Source: Kaistia defluvii (GTDB taxonomy: Bacteria; Pseudomonadota; Alphaproteobacteria; Rhizobiales; Kaistiaceae). Taken from it: DNA of 64,000 nucleotides. The position numbers and the translations under genes were made by a program. Below the pieces are notes generated by a model. It saw nothing but the letters and a program-made list of their open reading frames with translations. It was not told the origin of the DNA and did not search any database. Positions within the stretch are counted from its first letter, which is position 1, and each line of letters starts with the position of its first letter. Positions 9,113-17,976 of this stretch are shown piece by piece. The stretch is from contig NZ_JBEPSM010000001.1 of assembly GCF_040548815.1 (NCBI RefSeq), positions 2,418,001 through 2,482,000 on the forward strand. Direction: 5' to 3'.

Positions 9113-10594
9113 ATGAACCACATTTTCACGACACGCGATTACGCCCACCATCTGGCCGGTGAAGGCACCGGCGTGGGCCCGATGATCGAGCGCGTTTCGC
9201 CGGGCTCCGGCCGTCTGGTCGCCCGCTTTCGACAGGGCACGGCCGAGGACGCCGCCGCGGCGATCGCCCAGGCCCGCGACGCCTTCGACAACGGCCCGTG
9301 GCCGAACAAGACCGGCATGGAGCGGGCCGCCGTGCTGCGCCGCTGGGCCGATCTGATCGAGGAGAATGTCGAGCGCCTCGCCCGCATCGAGGTCGACGAG
9401 GCCGGCAAGCCGATCCGCCAGGCGCGCGGCGATCTCGGCAATGTCGTCTCGCTGACCCACTTCGCCGCCGGCCTCGCCATGCAGGTCCACGGCGAGACCT
9501 ACTCCAATCTCGGCCCGCAAAAGGCCGGCTGGATCCACCGCGAGCCGGTGGGCGTCGTCGGCATGATCATCCCGTGGAATTTCCCGGCGCTGATCTTCGC
9601 CCAGAAGGTGCCGTTCGCGCTGGCCGCCGGCTGCACCGTCGTGGTCAAGCCTTCCGAATTCACCTCCGGCACCGCGCTGGAACTGGCGCGCCTCGGCACG
9701 CTGGCCGGCATTCCCGAAGGCGTGCTGTCGGTCGTGACCGGTTATGGCGACCCGGTCGGCGAAGCCCTGGTGAAGAGCCCGGACGTCGATTTCGTCTCTT
9801 TCACCGGCTCGACCGCGATCGGCCGCCGCATCCTCGCCAATTCGGCCGAGACGCTGAAGCGCGTCTCGCTCGAACTCGGCGGCAAATCGGCCAACATCGT
9901 CTTCGCCGACGCCGATCTCGAGGACGCCATCGACGGCTCGCTCTACGGCATCTTCTATAACCAGGGCGAATGCTGCTGCTCGGCCACGCGGCTTCTGGTC
10001 GACGAGACGATCGCCGACGATTTCGTCGCCCGTCTCGTGGCCCGCGCCAAGTCGCTCAAGCTCGGAGACATCCATGCCGATGATTCCGATGTCGGCGCGA
10101 TGATCAGCGACAAGCATTTCGACAAGGTTTGCTCCTATCTGAGCAAGGGCAAGGCCGAGGGCGCCAGCGTGCTTCTGGGCGGCGAAGCCGCCAATCAGGA
10201 CGCCGGCCTGTTCGTCCAGCCGACGATCTTCGACCATGTCACGCCTGACATGACGATCTTCCGCGAGGAGATCTTCGGGCCGGTGCTGTCGATCATCCGC
10301 TTCAAGGATCAGGACGAGGCCGTGCGCCTGGCCAATGACACGATCTATGGTCTGGCGAGTTCGCTCTGGACCAAGAATTTCGACACCGCGCACCAGATCA
10401 CGCCGAAGCTGCGCAGCGGCTCGGTCTGGATCAACACGACCATCGACGGTTCGCCGCAGATGCCGTTTGGCGGGTACAAGGCGTCCGGCTTCGGCCGCGA
10501 AATGGGCCAGGCCGGCCTCGACGAGTTCACCAACATCAAGACGGTGTTCGCCCATCTCGGCAAGCGCGAGCCCTACTACACCGCCAAAAGCTGA
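9113..10594 (+). CDS. NAD(P)-dependent aldehyde dehydrogenase
   Basis: Oxidises an aldehyde to the acid, presumably the product of the neighbouring GMC enzyme. It has 493 residues, the standard ALDH length. Visible motifs are the cofactor-binding PWNFPALIFAQKVPFAL, the glycine motif FTGSTAIG, the catalytic Glu region LELGGKSANIVF and the nucleophile region NQGECCCSATRL. The C-terminal MPFGGYKASGFGREMG is typical of betaine-aldehyde/aldehyde dehydrogenases. The start at 9113 has AAGGA upstream; an earlier ATG at 9083 has none. It is the last gene of the rightward operon, followed by a strong hairpin terminator. Confidence 0.94.
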   Translation: MNHIFTTRDYAHHLAGEGTGVGPMIERVSPGSGRLVARFRQGTAEDAAAAIAQARDAFDNGPWPNKTGMERAAVLRRWADLIEENVERLARIEVDEAGKPIRQARGDLGNVVSLTHFAAGLAMQVHGETYSNLGPQKAGWIHREPVGVVGMIIPWNFPALIFAQKVPFALAAGCTVVVKPSEFTSGTALELARLGTLAGIPEGVLSVVTGYGDPVGEALVKSPDVDFVSFTGSTAIGRRILANSAETLKRVSLELGGKSANIVFADADLEDAIDGSLYGIFYNQGECCCSATRLLVDETIADDFVARLVARAKSLKLGDIHADDSDVGAMISDKHFDKVCSYLSKGKAEGASVLLGGEAANQDAGLFVQPTIFDHVTPDMTIFREEIFGPVLSIIRFKDQDEAVRLANDTIYGLASSLWTKNFDTAHQITPKLRSGSVWINTTIDGSPQMPFGGYKASGFGREMGQAGLDEFTNIKTVFAHLGKREPYYTAKS

Positions 10595-10641
10595 AGGCGG
10601 AGCGCGACGCTCTCCTTCCGATCAAGTCTGGCCTAAGAAGG

Positions 10642-10675
10642 ACGGGCGCTGCGATCTCTCGCAGCGCCCGTTTTC
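10642..10675 (+). terminator. Rho-independent terminator after the ALDH gene
   Basis: A perfect 13-base-pair stem (10642-10654 with 10659-10671), TCTC loop, and a TTTT run at 10671-10674. It lies 47 bases after the ALDH stop and 70 bases before the end of the convergent flavoprotein gene, so it closes the rightward operon. Confidence 0.8.
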
Positions 10676-10744
10676 ATTGGCCCTCTAAGGGCCAAGCCCG
10701 GCGGAACAGGCTCGCACGCGTCACGCGCGATCCCGAAATTCGGT

Positions 10745-12475
10745 TCAGAGATCACCAAGCCGGGCGCGGAAGAAGCCGCCCTTGGCATGGCGATCGAGCA
10801 GGATGTTGTGCTCGAAGGCCGGATCCCGCTCGGGGAAGTCCTCGCGATAATGGCTGCCGCGGCTTTCGGGACGGGCCAGCGCCGCCAGCGCCATCAGTTC
10901 GCCGACCGCGATCAGGTTTTCGAGTTCCAGCGCCTGCACGGTCTCGGCCGGCGTATCGATCCGCGCCTCGGTCTCCAGGCTCTCCCGGATCTCGGCACAT
11001 TCGGCCCCGAAGGCCTCGAGGCCCGCCTCGTCACGCAGGATCAGCAGATAACGGTTGGCAGCGTTCTGCAGCCTGGCCCGCAGCTCGGGCAGTTCGCGCT
11101 TCGAGGCGCCGTTCGCGCCCTTGAGCAGGGCGGCATGCCCATCGAGCGGATCGGCCAGCGGACGATGATCGATCTCGCGCGCCCGCGCCGCCGCAGCCCT
11201 TCCGGCCCGGCCGCCGAACACCTGGCAGGTCACCGACATGTTACCCCCCAGCCGGTCGGCGCCATGCGGCCCCGCCGCCACTTCGCCGGCCGCGAACAGG
11301 CCCTTGATGTTGGACTGGGCGTCCTCGTCAATCCGCAAGCCGCCATTGATCGCATGCGCCGAACAGGTGATCTCCACCTTGTCCTTGCGCAGGTCCGTGC
11401 CGCGCTCCTTGTACCAGTTATAGGTCAGCGGCCACATCTTGGCGACGCTGCGGCTTTGATCGCCCAGGATGGCGTCGAGATCGTCATGGATGAAATCGAG
11501 CCGCAATCCGCCCTTGTCGGTGCCGCGCCCTTCGTTGATCGCCTTCTGGATCGAGATCTCGATGAAGCGGGAGATGTCGCTGGAGCTGAACGGGAAGTGC
11601 CGCTGCTTCTCATGGATCACCGCGTCGAGGGTCAGCCCCTCGGGCAGGTAGTCGGTGATGAACGGCTTGCCGTCGCGATCGGTCAGGTTGGGGCGCGCAT
11701 CCCAGAGATAGTTGCCGAACAGATTGACGAACGGATCGATGATCGAGACGCCGGCCTGCATGAACTCCATATTGACCAGATGCGCGCCGGCGCGATGCGC
11801 CATGGCATAGCCGTCGCCGGTGATATCGGACGGATAAAGGTTGGTGCGGAAGAGCTGGCTGGCGCCGCCGGTGGTCAGGATCGTCGCCTTGGCGCGGATG
11901 ACGACCAGTTTCCCCTCGGCATCCACGGCGACCGCGCCCAGGCACTCGCCGTCGCGCACGATCAGGTCCTTGATCATCAGCCGGTCGAGCGCCGAGAGGC
12001 CGCGTCGCGTCGCCTCGCTGCCCAGCGCCTTCACGATCGGCTTGAAGTGATCCTTGATCACATGCGAGCGCGGCTTCGACGAGAAGCAGGCCTTGAACGT
12101 CAGGTAAGGTTCGCCCGCCTCGGGGCCTACGCGCTCGAAGGGAACGCCGTAGCCTTCCAGATAGCGCAGCGCCTCTTCCGCCTCCTCGGCGAGGATCGCC
12201 GACAGGCGCGGATCCGACATGCCTTGCCCGGCGGTCAGGATGTCGTCCAGGAACACCTCGGGACTGTCTTCCGCGTCGCCGGCGCCGTCCGGCACATTGA
12301 ACGCGCCGACCTCGGCCACGGAGTGGAAGGTCGCGCCGCTGCGCCGGAATTCGCCCTTGATGGCGACGGTGACCTCGGCGCCGCCCTCCTGTGCCTCGAG
12401 CGCTGCCCGCAACGCGGCGCCGCCGCTGCCGATGACGAGCACGTCCGTCGTGATTTCCCTGAGTTCGCTTGGCAT
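10745..12475 (-). CDS. FrdA/SdhA-like FAD-dependent flavoprotein
   Basis: Soluble flavoprotein of 576 residues related to fumarate reductase/succinate dehydrogenase flavoprotein and L-aspartate oxidase. The N-terminus has the FAD motif TDVLVIGSGGAALRAALEA. GLFAAGEVAAGPHGADRLGG is the family FAD/active-site segment and SRGSHYREDFPERD is the usual C-terminal segment. The start at 12475 has AAAGGAT upstream; the frame runs further up without support. No iron-sulphur or membrane-anchor subunit is nearby, so it probably works with free flavin or another acceptor, for example as a desaturase or reductase of an enoate. Two LacI-type operators lie upstream, linking it to the MaoC/GMC operons. Confidence 0.88.
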   Translation of the reverse strand: MPSELREITTDVLVIGSGGAALRAALEAQEGGAEVTVAIKGEFRRSGATFHSVAEVGAFNVPDGAGDAEDSPEVFLDDILTAGQGMSDPRLSAILAEEAEEALRYLEGYGVPFERVGPEAGEPYLTFKACFSSKPRSHVIKDHFKPIVKALGSEATRRGLSALDRLMIKDLIVRDGECLGAVAVDAEGKLVVIRAKATILTTGGASQLFRTNLYPSDITGDGYAMAHRAGAHLVNMEFMQAGVSIIDPFVNLFGNYLWDARPNLTDRDGKPFITDYLPEGLTLDAVIHEKQRHFPFSSSDISRFIEISIQKAINEGRGTDKGGLRLDFIHDDLDAILGDQSRSVAKMWPLTYNWYKERGTDLRKDKVEITCSAHAINGGLRIDEDAQSNIKGLFAAGEVAAGPHGADRLGGNMSVTCQVFGGRAGRAAAARAREIDHRPLADPLDGHAALLKGANGASKRELPELRARLQNAANRYLLILRDEAGLEAFGAECAEIRESLETEARIDTPAETVQALELENLIAVGELMALAALARPESRGSHYREDFPERDPAFEHNILLDRHAKGGFFRARLGDL

Positions 12476-12548
12476 CCCGATCCTTTCGCGGCCAGCCGAT
12501 TTCCATCGCCAGCCGGCTTCTCCCAGCAAGACCAGCGCCTCACTTCGC

Positions 12549-12566
12549 AATGAAAGCGCTTTCATT
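12549..12566. promoter_or_regulatory. Putative LacI-family operator 3 (perfect palindrome)
   Basis: AATGAAAGCGCTTTCATT, a perfect 18-base palindrome with a central CG step, 74 bases upstream of the flavoprotein start. This is the best copy of the motif found at 6537, 6745 and 12628 and can serve as its consensus. Confidence 0.75.
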
Positions 12567-12627
12567 GGCAAGGGTATCGGACTACGCGACCTGAGGCAAT
12601 CTAGGAATAGCGGGCGATATGCAGCCG

Positions 12628-12641
12628 AAAGAGCGCTTTCA
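12628..12641. promoter_or_regulatory. Putative LacI-family operator 4 (weaker)
   Basis: AAAGAGCGCTTTCA, with an intact right half-site (GCGCTTTCA) and a degraded left half. Its centre lies 77 bases from operator 3, giving the flavoprotein promoter two sites, as the divergent promoter also has. Confidence 0.5.
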
Positions 12642-12752
12642 TGCCAACCCAACGTCGGCATGTTCTGCGCCTTGGCGACGCTGGGTCCCGAGACGCTCCG
12701 GCCGCGGCCGAGTCCAAGGGCTCGGCCGCCAGCATGCCTAAAGATGGTTTCG

Positions 12753-13109
12753 CTACGCGCCCTTCTTGCGACGCTTCTTGGCGGTCTCGGGCAGCGGCAG
12801 GGTCGCCGCCTTGGACTTCACGCGCTTCGGCGGCGAAACCTTCGCGACCTCGGCCTCGTCATCCTCGCCGGATCCGTCATCCGGCGATTCATCGAGCCGA
12901 TGCTGCAGCGCCAGAGCGTAGATGACGTCAAGCACGGCCCGATCCTTAAGCGTCGGTTCGCTCAGGGCGTGAAACGCGGCGCGAACGATTTTCCCGGTCT
13001 TCGCCTTCGGATATTGGCTGCGGACCCGGTCGAACAGCTGGCTGCTGGTCAAACCCTCCGCCGCGCCTTTCACCAGGACCTCTTCGAGGTCGCTCTTCGA
13101 TACCGGCAT
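12753..13109 (-). CDS. Hypothetical small basic-tailed protein
   Basis: Not recognised. The 118-residue protein has a folded-looking, mostly helical N-terminal two thirds (PVSKSDLEEVLVKGAAEG onward), an acidic linker (DESPDDGSGEDDEAE) and a lysine/arginine-rich tail ending KKRRKKGA. Such tails often bind nucleic acid, but no DNA-binding domain can be named. I place the start at the ATG at 13109, which has GGAG eight bases upstream; an ATG at 13136 without such a site would add nine residues. It is a single gene, codirectional with the YCII gene 97 bases further upstream. Confidence 0.65.
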   Translation of the reverse strand: MPVSKSDLEEVLVKGAAEGLTSSQLFDRVRSQYPKAKTGKIVRAAFHALSEPTLKDRAVLDVIYALALQHRLDESPDDGSGEDDEAEVAKVSPPKRVKSKAATLPLPETAKKRRKKGA

Positions 13110-13206
13110 CTCTCGCACTCCGAGGCGGTTGGACATGCACTATCGTAGCCGCCCAACCTGACGTCCTTTGTGACAAGGCGTCAATGCCGCGGATGTTTCG
13201 AAGCCG

Positions 13207-13545
13207 TCAGTGAAAGGCTCGCACTTCCACCGGCACGCGGCAGGCGATGGCGGCCTTCCGGCCCCATTCCAGCGCTTCCTCGGGAGTGCCGACTTCCAGG
13301 ATCCAGAAACCGCCGACATGCTCCTTCGCCTCGATATAGGGCCCGTCGGTGACGTGGACCTCGCCATTGGGCTGCGGCCGCAGCGAGCGCGCGCTGGCGG
13401 CTGATTGCAGCCCGCCCGCGAACAGCCGGACGCCGGCCGCCTTCATTTCGACGTTGAGAGCCTGAATGTCCCGGATGGCGGCTTCCGACTCCATGGCGGG
13501 GTCGAAATCGTCGGGGTGGTGAATGGCGACCAGATATTGTGTCAT
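13207..13545 (-). CDS. YCII-related (DGPF-domain) protein
   Basis: Small 112-residue YCII/DGPF-family protein. The family motif is seen as DGPYIEAKEHVGGFWILEV, with FAGGLQSAASARSLR before it and ALEWGRKAAIACRVPVEVR after it. Members are small ferredoxin-like-fold proteins often encoded near ECF sigma factors; none is present here, and the biochemical role is not established. Cytoplasmic, no signal sequence. The family call is firm, the function open. Confidence 0.85.
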   Translation of the reverse strand: MTQYLVAIHHPDDFDPAMESEAAIRDIQALNVEMKAAGVRLFAGGLQSAASARSLRPQPNGEVHVTDGPYIEAKEHVGGFWILEVGTPEEALEWGRKAAIACRVPVEVRAFH

Positions 13546-13715
13546 CGGCGGTTCCTGTCACGGTCCTCGGCCGGGCGTCCTGCCCTGCCCTCGCCAGAAC
13601 GACGGACCACCCACACCGGATTCGACACGGCGCCCGGGAGATATTGCGCCGGCGTGACGCGTCGGCGCAAAAAGAGAGGCCGCGCCCTGCGACGCGACCT
13701 CCGATATCCGGCGGC

Positions 13716-14324
13716 CTACTTGCCGGGCAGATACTTGCCGATATTGATCAGCTGGACGCGGCGATTGATCGGGTTCTTCGGATTCTTCACGTCTTCCAAC
13801 GCCTCCTCGCCGAGACCGACCGCCTCGACGCGGGCGGGGTCGACGCTGAAGGTCGTCGTCAGCGCTTCCACCACGGCGTCGGCGCGGGCCTGGCTCAATG
13901 CCAGATTGTCCTTGCGGTTGCCGGTCGTGTCGGTGTTGCCGGTGACGACGAACTTGTATCCGCCCAGAATGGGGTGATGCAGCGCATCCGCGATCGAGCC
14001 GATGGTCGAATAGGATTCCGGCCGGATGATCGCCGAATTCAGTGCGAACTGGATCTGCACGTCGATCTGCGCGAGGTTATCCAGCAGTTCCAGGGGCTTC
14101 CAGGTGATCGGCATGCCCGGATTGTCGATCATGTGCTGCTGCACGGCCTGGCGGATGAGCGCGGCCGAGAGACCGGGAGGGGCGGCCCGCGCCGCGCTCC
14201 CCATGGTCTGGACGATCTGGTCGCCGCTCAGAGCCGTCTGCGCGCCGGCGGAGGAGAGCCCGCCGGCAAGCATGCCGGCGACAGCGAGCGAAAGAAGCGA
14301 TGTATTGCGGATCGATCTCGACAT
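13716..14324 (-). CDS. Exported OmpA-C-terminal-domain protein
   Basis: A 202-residue exported protein with an N-terminal signal peptide (to about GGLSSAGA) and a C-terminal OmpA/MotB peptidoglycan-associating domain: VQIQFALNSAIIRPESY, then VTGNTDTTGNRKDNLALSQARADAVV, and NPINRRVQLINIGKYLP at the end. The usual NxxLSxxRA signature reads DNLALSQARA. No lipobox or beta-barrel is visible, so it is probably periplasmic. The ATG at 14324 follows the stop of the upstream Cys-rich protein gene by only five bases, so the two form an operon. Confidence 0.87.
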   Translation of the reverse strand: MSRSIRNTSLLSLAVAGMLAGGLSSAGAQTALSGDQIVQTMGSAARAAPPGLSAALIRQAVQQHMIDNPGMPITWKPLELLDNLAQIDVQIQFALNSAIIRPESYSTIGSIADALHHPILGGYKFVVTGNTDTTGNRKDNLALSQARADAVVEALTTTFSVDPARVEAVGLGEEALEDVKNPKNPINRRVQLINIGKYLPGK

Positions 14325-14329
14325 GACGC

Positions 14330-14764
14330 TCAATTCCAGCCAGCGTTGGTGATGGCGGTGGTGCAGCGCTTGCTGACAACCTTCTTGGCGGCGTTCAGGC
14401 AGTTGAGATAGTGCGCGTTGCCGGGCGCCGTGCCCTGGCAGAACTGCGTCGCGTCACCCCGGCACGCCTTGGTCACCGCAGCCTGCGCCGCAAGGCGCTC
14501 GTTCAGCGACGCCACCACGATCTTGTAGTCGGCGATGCATTGCGGATTGATCTGGGCCGCCCGCTCCTGCAGGCAGTCCTTGAGCGCCCCGCCGCCGAGA
14601 TTGACCTTGGGACAGTATTTTTCGATGTCCTTGCCGCAGCTCTTGGCGAGCAAGGCGCCGGCTTCCGAATAGCTGATCGTCTGCGCCGAGACGGATGCCG
14701 CCAGGCCCATCAGGAGCCCCGCTGCCAGCCCCGCCCCGAGCAGCCTTCGACTTGAAATACGCAT
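14330..14764 (-). CDS. Exported cysteine-rich-repeat protein
   Basis: A 144-residue secreted or periplasmic protein with a signal peptide (about residues 1-28, ending SVSAQT). The mature part has regularly spaced cysteines in two units resembling the Cys-rich repeat of Golgi apparatus protein 1: SCGKDIEKYCP...DCLQE...QCIADY and ACRGDATQFCQG...YLNCLN...RCTTAI. Cysteines are probably disulphide-bonded in the periplasm. Function of bacterial members is unknown. It is the first gene of a two-gene operon with the OmpA-like protein. Confidence 0.82.
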   Translation of the reverse strand: MRISSRRLLGAGLAAGLLMGLAASVSAQTISYSEAGALLAKSCGKDIEKYCPKVNLGGGALKDCLQERAAQINPQCIADYKIVVASLNERLAAQAAVTKACRGDATQFCQGTAPGNAHYLNCLNAAKKVVSKRCTTAITNAGWN

Positions 14765-15134
14765 TGTTTCATTCCCCCGCTAACCGTCGTTACGGCCCCG
14801 GGGTAAACGCCCGACGCGACCGCCGACATTTCCAATTCGCCCATCTGGATCTTCGGCGAATGCCCCGCCCGCAGGGGCCGCGTGGATCTGCCCTCCCACA
14901 CATGCCATCCTGCAACAACCTCGGCGGACCGAAAGACCCCAACCGTCGTCAGGAAAAGGCCGCGCTTCCGAAGTCGGAAGACGTGCAATTCCTCAACGAC
15001 ATGCACGTCATTTACGCACAGATTCGCCAAAGGCCGAGATAAATTTGCATAACAGCGCCAAAGCGGGCGCGAGCGCTGGCGGCGCGAAGCCCCAGCGCGA
15101 TGCGTGCCGCCAGACGGAGTGGAGGAAAGCCGCG
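14765..15134. other. Intergenic region, 370 bases
   Basis: Holds the promoter side of the Cys-rich/OmpA operon and the 3' end of the amino-acid transporter operon. I see no gene with ribosome-binding support, no tRNA and no clear terminator. Open frames through it lack coding character. Confidence 0.5.
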
Positions 15135-15938
15135 CTACAGCACGCGCGAGAGGAATTCGCGAGTGCGGGCCGATTGCGGGTTGGCGATGACCTCGCGCGG
15201 TTCGCCGCGCTCGACGATGACGCCCTCGTCCATGAAGATCAGGTCGTCGCCGACTTCGCGGGCGAAGCCGATCTCGTGCGTCACCACCACCATGGTCATG
15301 CCGCTCTCGGCCAGGTCGCGCATCACCTGCAGCACCTCGCCGACCAGTTCCGGGTCGAGAGCCGAGGTCGGCTCATCGAACAGCAGCACCTTGGGGTTCA
15401 TGGCGAGCGCGCGGGCGATCGCGACGCGCTGCTGCTGGCCGCCGGAGAGTTCCCGCGGATAGCGACCGGCCTTGTCGGAAAGGCCGACGCGCGCCAGCAG
15501 CACCTCGGCGCTCGCCTTGGCCTCGGCGACGGGCATTCCGCGCACGCGGGTCGGCGCCTCGATCAGGTTCTCCATCACGGTCATGTGCGAGAACAGGTTG
15601 AACGACTGGAACACCATGCCGATATCGGCGCGGCGCTTGCAGAGCAGGCTGTCCTTCACCTCGTAGAGCTTGCCGTCGCGAAGATCGTAGCCGACGAACT
15701 CGCCATCGACGAGCAGCACGCCGCCGGTCAATTGCTCGAGGTGGTTGATGCAGCGCAGGAAGGTGCTCTTGCCCGAGCCGGACGGCCCGATGATGCAGGC
15801 GACCGAACCCTTGGGAACGGTCAGGTCGATGCCCTTCAGGACATCCAGCGAGCCATAGGACTTGCGGACGGAGCGCGCGAAGACCATCGCATCCGCCGGC
15901 ACGCCGAAGCGGGCGCGGCTTTCCCCCTGAGACGTCAT
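15135..15938 (-). CDS. Polar amino-acid ABC transporter ATP-binding protein (GlnQ/HisP-like)
   Basis: ATPase of a polar amino-acid (PAAT) importer, 267 residues. Walker [11 protein letters not shown]-loop [19 protein letters not shown], signature [16 protein letters not shown], Walker [15 protein letters not shown] and switch [13 protein letters not shown] are all intact. The ATG at 15938 overlaps the permease stop in ATGA; an open frame runs further upstream only as antisense-like read-through. Last gene of the binding protein-permease-ATPase operon. A DAO-type oxidase gene upstream suggests the substrate is an amino acid or amine. Confidence 0.94.
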   Translation of the reverse strand: MTSQGESRARFGVPADAMVFARSVRKSYGSLDVLKGIDLTVPKGSVACIIGPSGSGKSTFLRCINHLEQLTGGVLLVDGEFVGYDLRDGKLYEVKDSLLCKRRADIGMVFQSFNLFSHMTVMENLIEAPTRVRGMPVAEAKASAEVLLARVGLSDKAGRYPRELSGGQQQRVAIARALAMNPKVLLFDEPTSALDPELVGEVLQVMRDLAESGMTMVVVTHEIGFAREVGDDLIFMDEGVIVERGEPREVIANPQSARTREFLSRVL

Positions 15939-16879
15939 GGCTGGACACTCCCCTTGCGAGAACCAAGCATCGATTGCAGCAGCCGGATCAGCGGGTTCTC
16001 CTGGCGGCGGTCGCTGCGGCCGTAATAGCGCTCGAGGAAGTGCTGCCCGATCGACATCACCGTCACCACGAACAGGTACCAGAACGCCACGACGATCAGC
16101 AGCGGTATAGTCTCGAAGGTGCGGGCATAGATGCTCTGCGCGGTATAGAACAGGTCGTCGACGGCGATGAAGGTGACGAGCGACGTCATCTTCAGCAGGC
16201 TGATCGCCTCGTTGCCGGTCGGCGGCACGATGAAGCGCATCGCCTGCGGCAGGATGATCCGGCGCAGGATCTGCCGGTAGGACATGCCGAGGCCGCTCGC
16301 CGCCTCGAACTGGCCATGCGGCACCGACTTGATGCCGGCGCGGATGATCTCGGCCAGATAGCCCGCCTCGCAGAGCGACAGCGCGACGACGGCCGAGACG
16401 AAGGGCGTCATGAAGTCGTTGGTATTGACCGAAAAGACCGTCCCGATGCCCGGGATCGACAGCGACGCCGTGCGGAACAGCAGCGACAGGTTGAACCAGA
16501 AGATCAGCTGGATCAGCGCGGGAACGCCGCGGAAGAACCAGACGTAAGCGCTGGCGAAGGTCTGCAGCACCGCGCTCGGCGAGACGCGCATGATGGCGAT
16601 GATCGTGCCGATCACGATGGCCGCCGCCATGATCACGACCGTCAGCAGCAGCGTCTTGCCGAGACCGCGCATGATCGAGGGATGGAACAGGTAGTTGGCA
16701 GCCGTTCCCCAATCGAAGGCGGGATTGGTCGCGAACGCCTTGCCGATGAAGAAGGCGAACAGCATCGCGATCGCGATGCCGATCCAGATGCCATAGCGCC
16801 GGCGCGGCACCACGACCAGTTCTTCAACGGGTAGATCCAATGGAAGCCCGGTAGTGTTTTTCGGCTCGACCAGGCTCAT
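15935..16879 (-). CDS. Polar amino-acid ABC transporter permease
   Basis: Inner-membrane permease of 314 residues, longer than the usual 220-250 because of an N-terminal cytoplasmic and first-helix extension ([18 protein letters not shown]). The core shows the HisM/GlnP-type segments [18 protein letters not shown] and the EAA loop [20 protein letters not shown] followed by [13 protein letters not shown] chose the ATG at 16879 because GAGGAA lies at proper spacing; a GTG six bases earlier is too close. A single permease gene suggests a homodimeric channel. Confidence 0.92.
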   Translation of the reverse strand: MSLVEPKNTTGLPLDLPVEELVVVPRRRYGIWIGIAIAMLFAFFIGKAFATNPAFDWGTAANYLFHPSIMRGLGKTLLLTVVIMAAAIVIGTIIAIMRVSPSAVLQTFASAYVWFFRGVPALIQLIFWFNLSLLFRTASLSIPGIGTVFSVNTNDFMTPFVSAVVALSLCEAGYLAEIIRAGIKSVPHGQFEAASGLGMSYRQILRRIILPQAMRFIVPPTGNEAISLLKMTSLVTFIAVDDLFYTAQSIYARTFETIPLLIVVAFWYLFVVTVMSIGQHFLERYYGRSDRRQENPLIRLLQSMLGSRKGSVQP

Positions 16880-16918
16880 CCGCACGGTTCCTCGAAGCTT
16901 TGGGGGTGTCGATGGGAG

Positions 16919-16948
16919 CGGCGCCGGACGCCGTGACGCCCGGCGCCG
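16919..16948 (-). promoter_or_regulatory. Intercistronic stem-loop between binding protein and permease
   Basis: CGGCGCCGG pairs with CCGGCGCCG (9 base pairs, 12-base loop). It lies just after the binding-protein stop. Such hairpins commonly protect the upstream message or attenuate read-through so that the binding protein is made in excess. There is no T-run, so a full terminator is unlikely. Confidence 0.45.
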
Positions 16949-16954
16949 ACAAAC

Positions 16955-17815
16955 TCAGTCCTTGCGGACCTTGTCCATGCTGTCGACCAGATAGGGTTCC
17001 CGGATGGCGTATTTGCCCATGCCGTACTTGTCGAGGATCTTCTGGTAGGTGCCGTTCTGGAACAGCTCCGAAAGCGCCTCGATCATCATCGTCTGGGTGG
17101 CAGCGTCGCCCTTGGCGACCGCCATGCCGAGCGGCGCGACGTCATAGAGCTCCGGCAGCACGACCAGCTTGCCCTTGCTCGTCACCTCGAAATAGCTGGA
17201 CGCGGTGGCGTCGTCGAGGCGCGCATCGATGCGGCCGGACAGAACGGCCTGGATGATGTCGGTCGAGGCGTTGAAGACCGACTTCTGGATCGGCGGCAGG
17301 TTGGCGGCCTTGCACTCGGCATCCAGCTTGTCGACGAGGAAGTCGGAAGCGGTGCCGGCCGAGACGCCGACGCGCTTGCCGCAAAGCGGATGGTCGCCGG
17401 TGAAGGAGGCGACCAGGTCCGGCGCCGTCGATGCCGCCACGCCCGCCTTCAGGAACATGACGAAATCGACCTGCTTCAGGCGATCCTCATTGGCCGAGAA
17501 GGTCTCCCAGGCGATCTTGAAACGACCGGCGGAAAGGCCGGGGATCATCGAGGGAAAGGGCGTGCGCTGGATGTCGAGCTTGGCTCCGACCAGCTTGGCG
17601 ACCTCGCCGGCCAGTTCGATGATGATGCCCGTCTGCTGGCCATCGGCATCGAGATACTCGAACGGCGCGAAGTCGAGCGTGTTGGCGATCGCCAGCGTGC
17701 CCGTCTGGGCTACCTCGGGCGACTTGGCGATCTCGGCCGACGCCGGTGCCGCGGACCAAGCCGCCAGCCCCAGCGCAATTCCCAGCCCTGCCATCGGTTT
17801 CAGATATCGGTTCAT
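16955..17815 (-). CDS. Amino-acid ABC transporter substrate-binding protein
   Basis: Periplasmic SBP_bac_3 protein of 286 residues with a Sec signal peptide (ending APASAE). Family segments are LAIANTLDFAPFEYLDADG, GLSAGRFKIAWETFS, GKRVGVSAGTASDFLV and RIDARLDDATASSYF. The sequence between GDHPLCGKRVG and DAECKAANLPP carries two cysteines that may form a disulphide. I chose the ATG at 17815 because GAGAGGAG lies at correct distance; the preceding ATG is too close. First gene of the importer operon, 161 bases after the DAO-type oxidase. Confidence 0.92.
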   Translation of the reverse strand: MNRYLKPMAGLGIALGLAAWSAAPASAEIAKSPEVAQTGTLAIANTLDFAPFEYLDADGQQTGIIIELAGEVAKLVGAKLDIQRTPFPSMIPGLSAGRFKIAWETFSANEDRLKQVDFVMFLKAGVAASTAPDLVASFTGDHPLCGKRVGVSAGTASDFLVDKLDAECKAANLPPIQKSVFNASTDIIQAVLSGRIDARLDDATASSYFEVTSKGKLVVLPELYDVAPLGMAVAKGDAATQTMMIEALSELFQNGTYQKILDKYGMGKYAIREPYLVDSMDKVRKD

Positions 17816-17976
17816 AATCATCTCCTCTCGATCACTCCTGGAAGTCCGTTGTCTCGTCCCCCACCCAAACGGTGGGGCTTCCCCGCAATCCAGCCCGCAC
17901 TCTCCGGGGCGGGTTTGGATTTCGAAAATCGTCAATCTGGATGCCGACCCGCGGCGGTTCAAAGCGCGCCTTCGCC

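Noticed and set aside
7817..10555. 2.7 kb open frame antisense to the GMC copy B and ALDH genes
   Set aside because: Product is Arg/Asp/His-rich shadow sequence; both sense genes have intact catalytic motifs.
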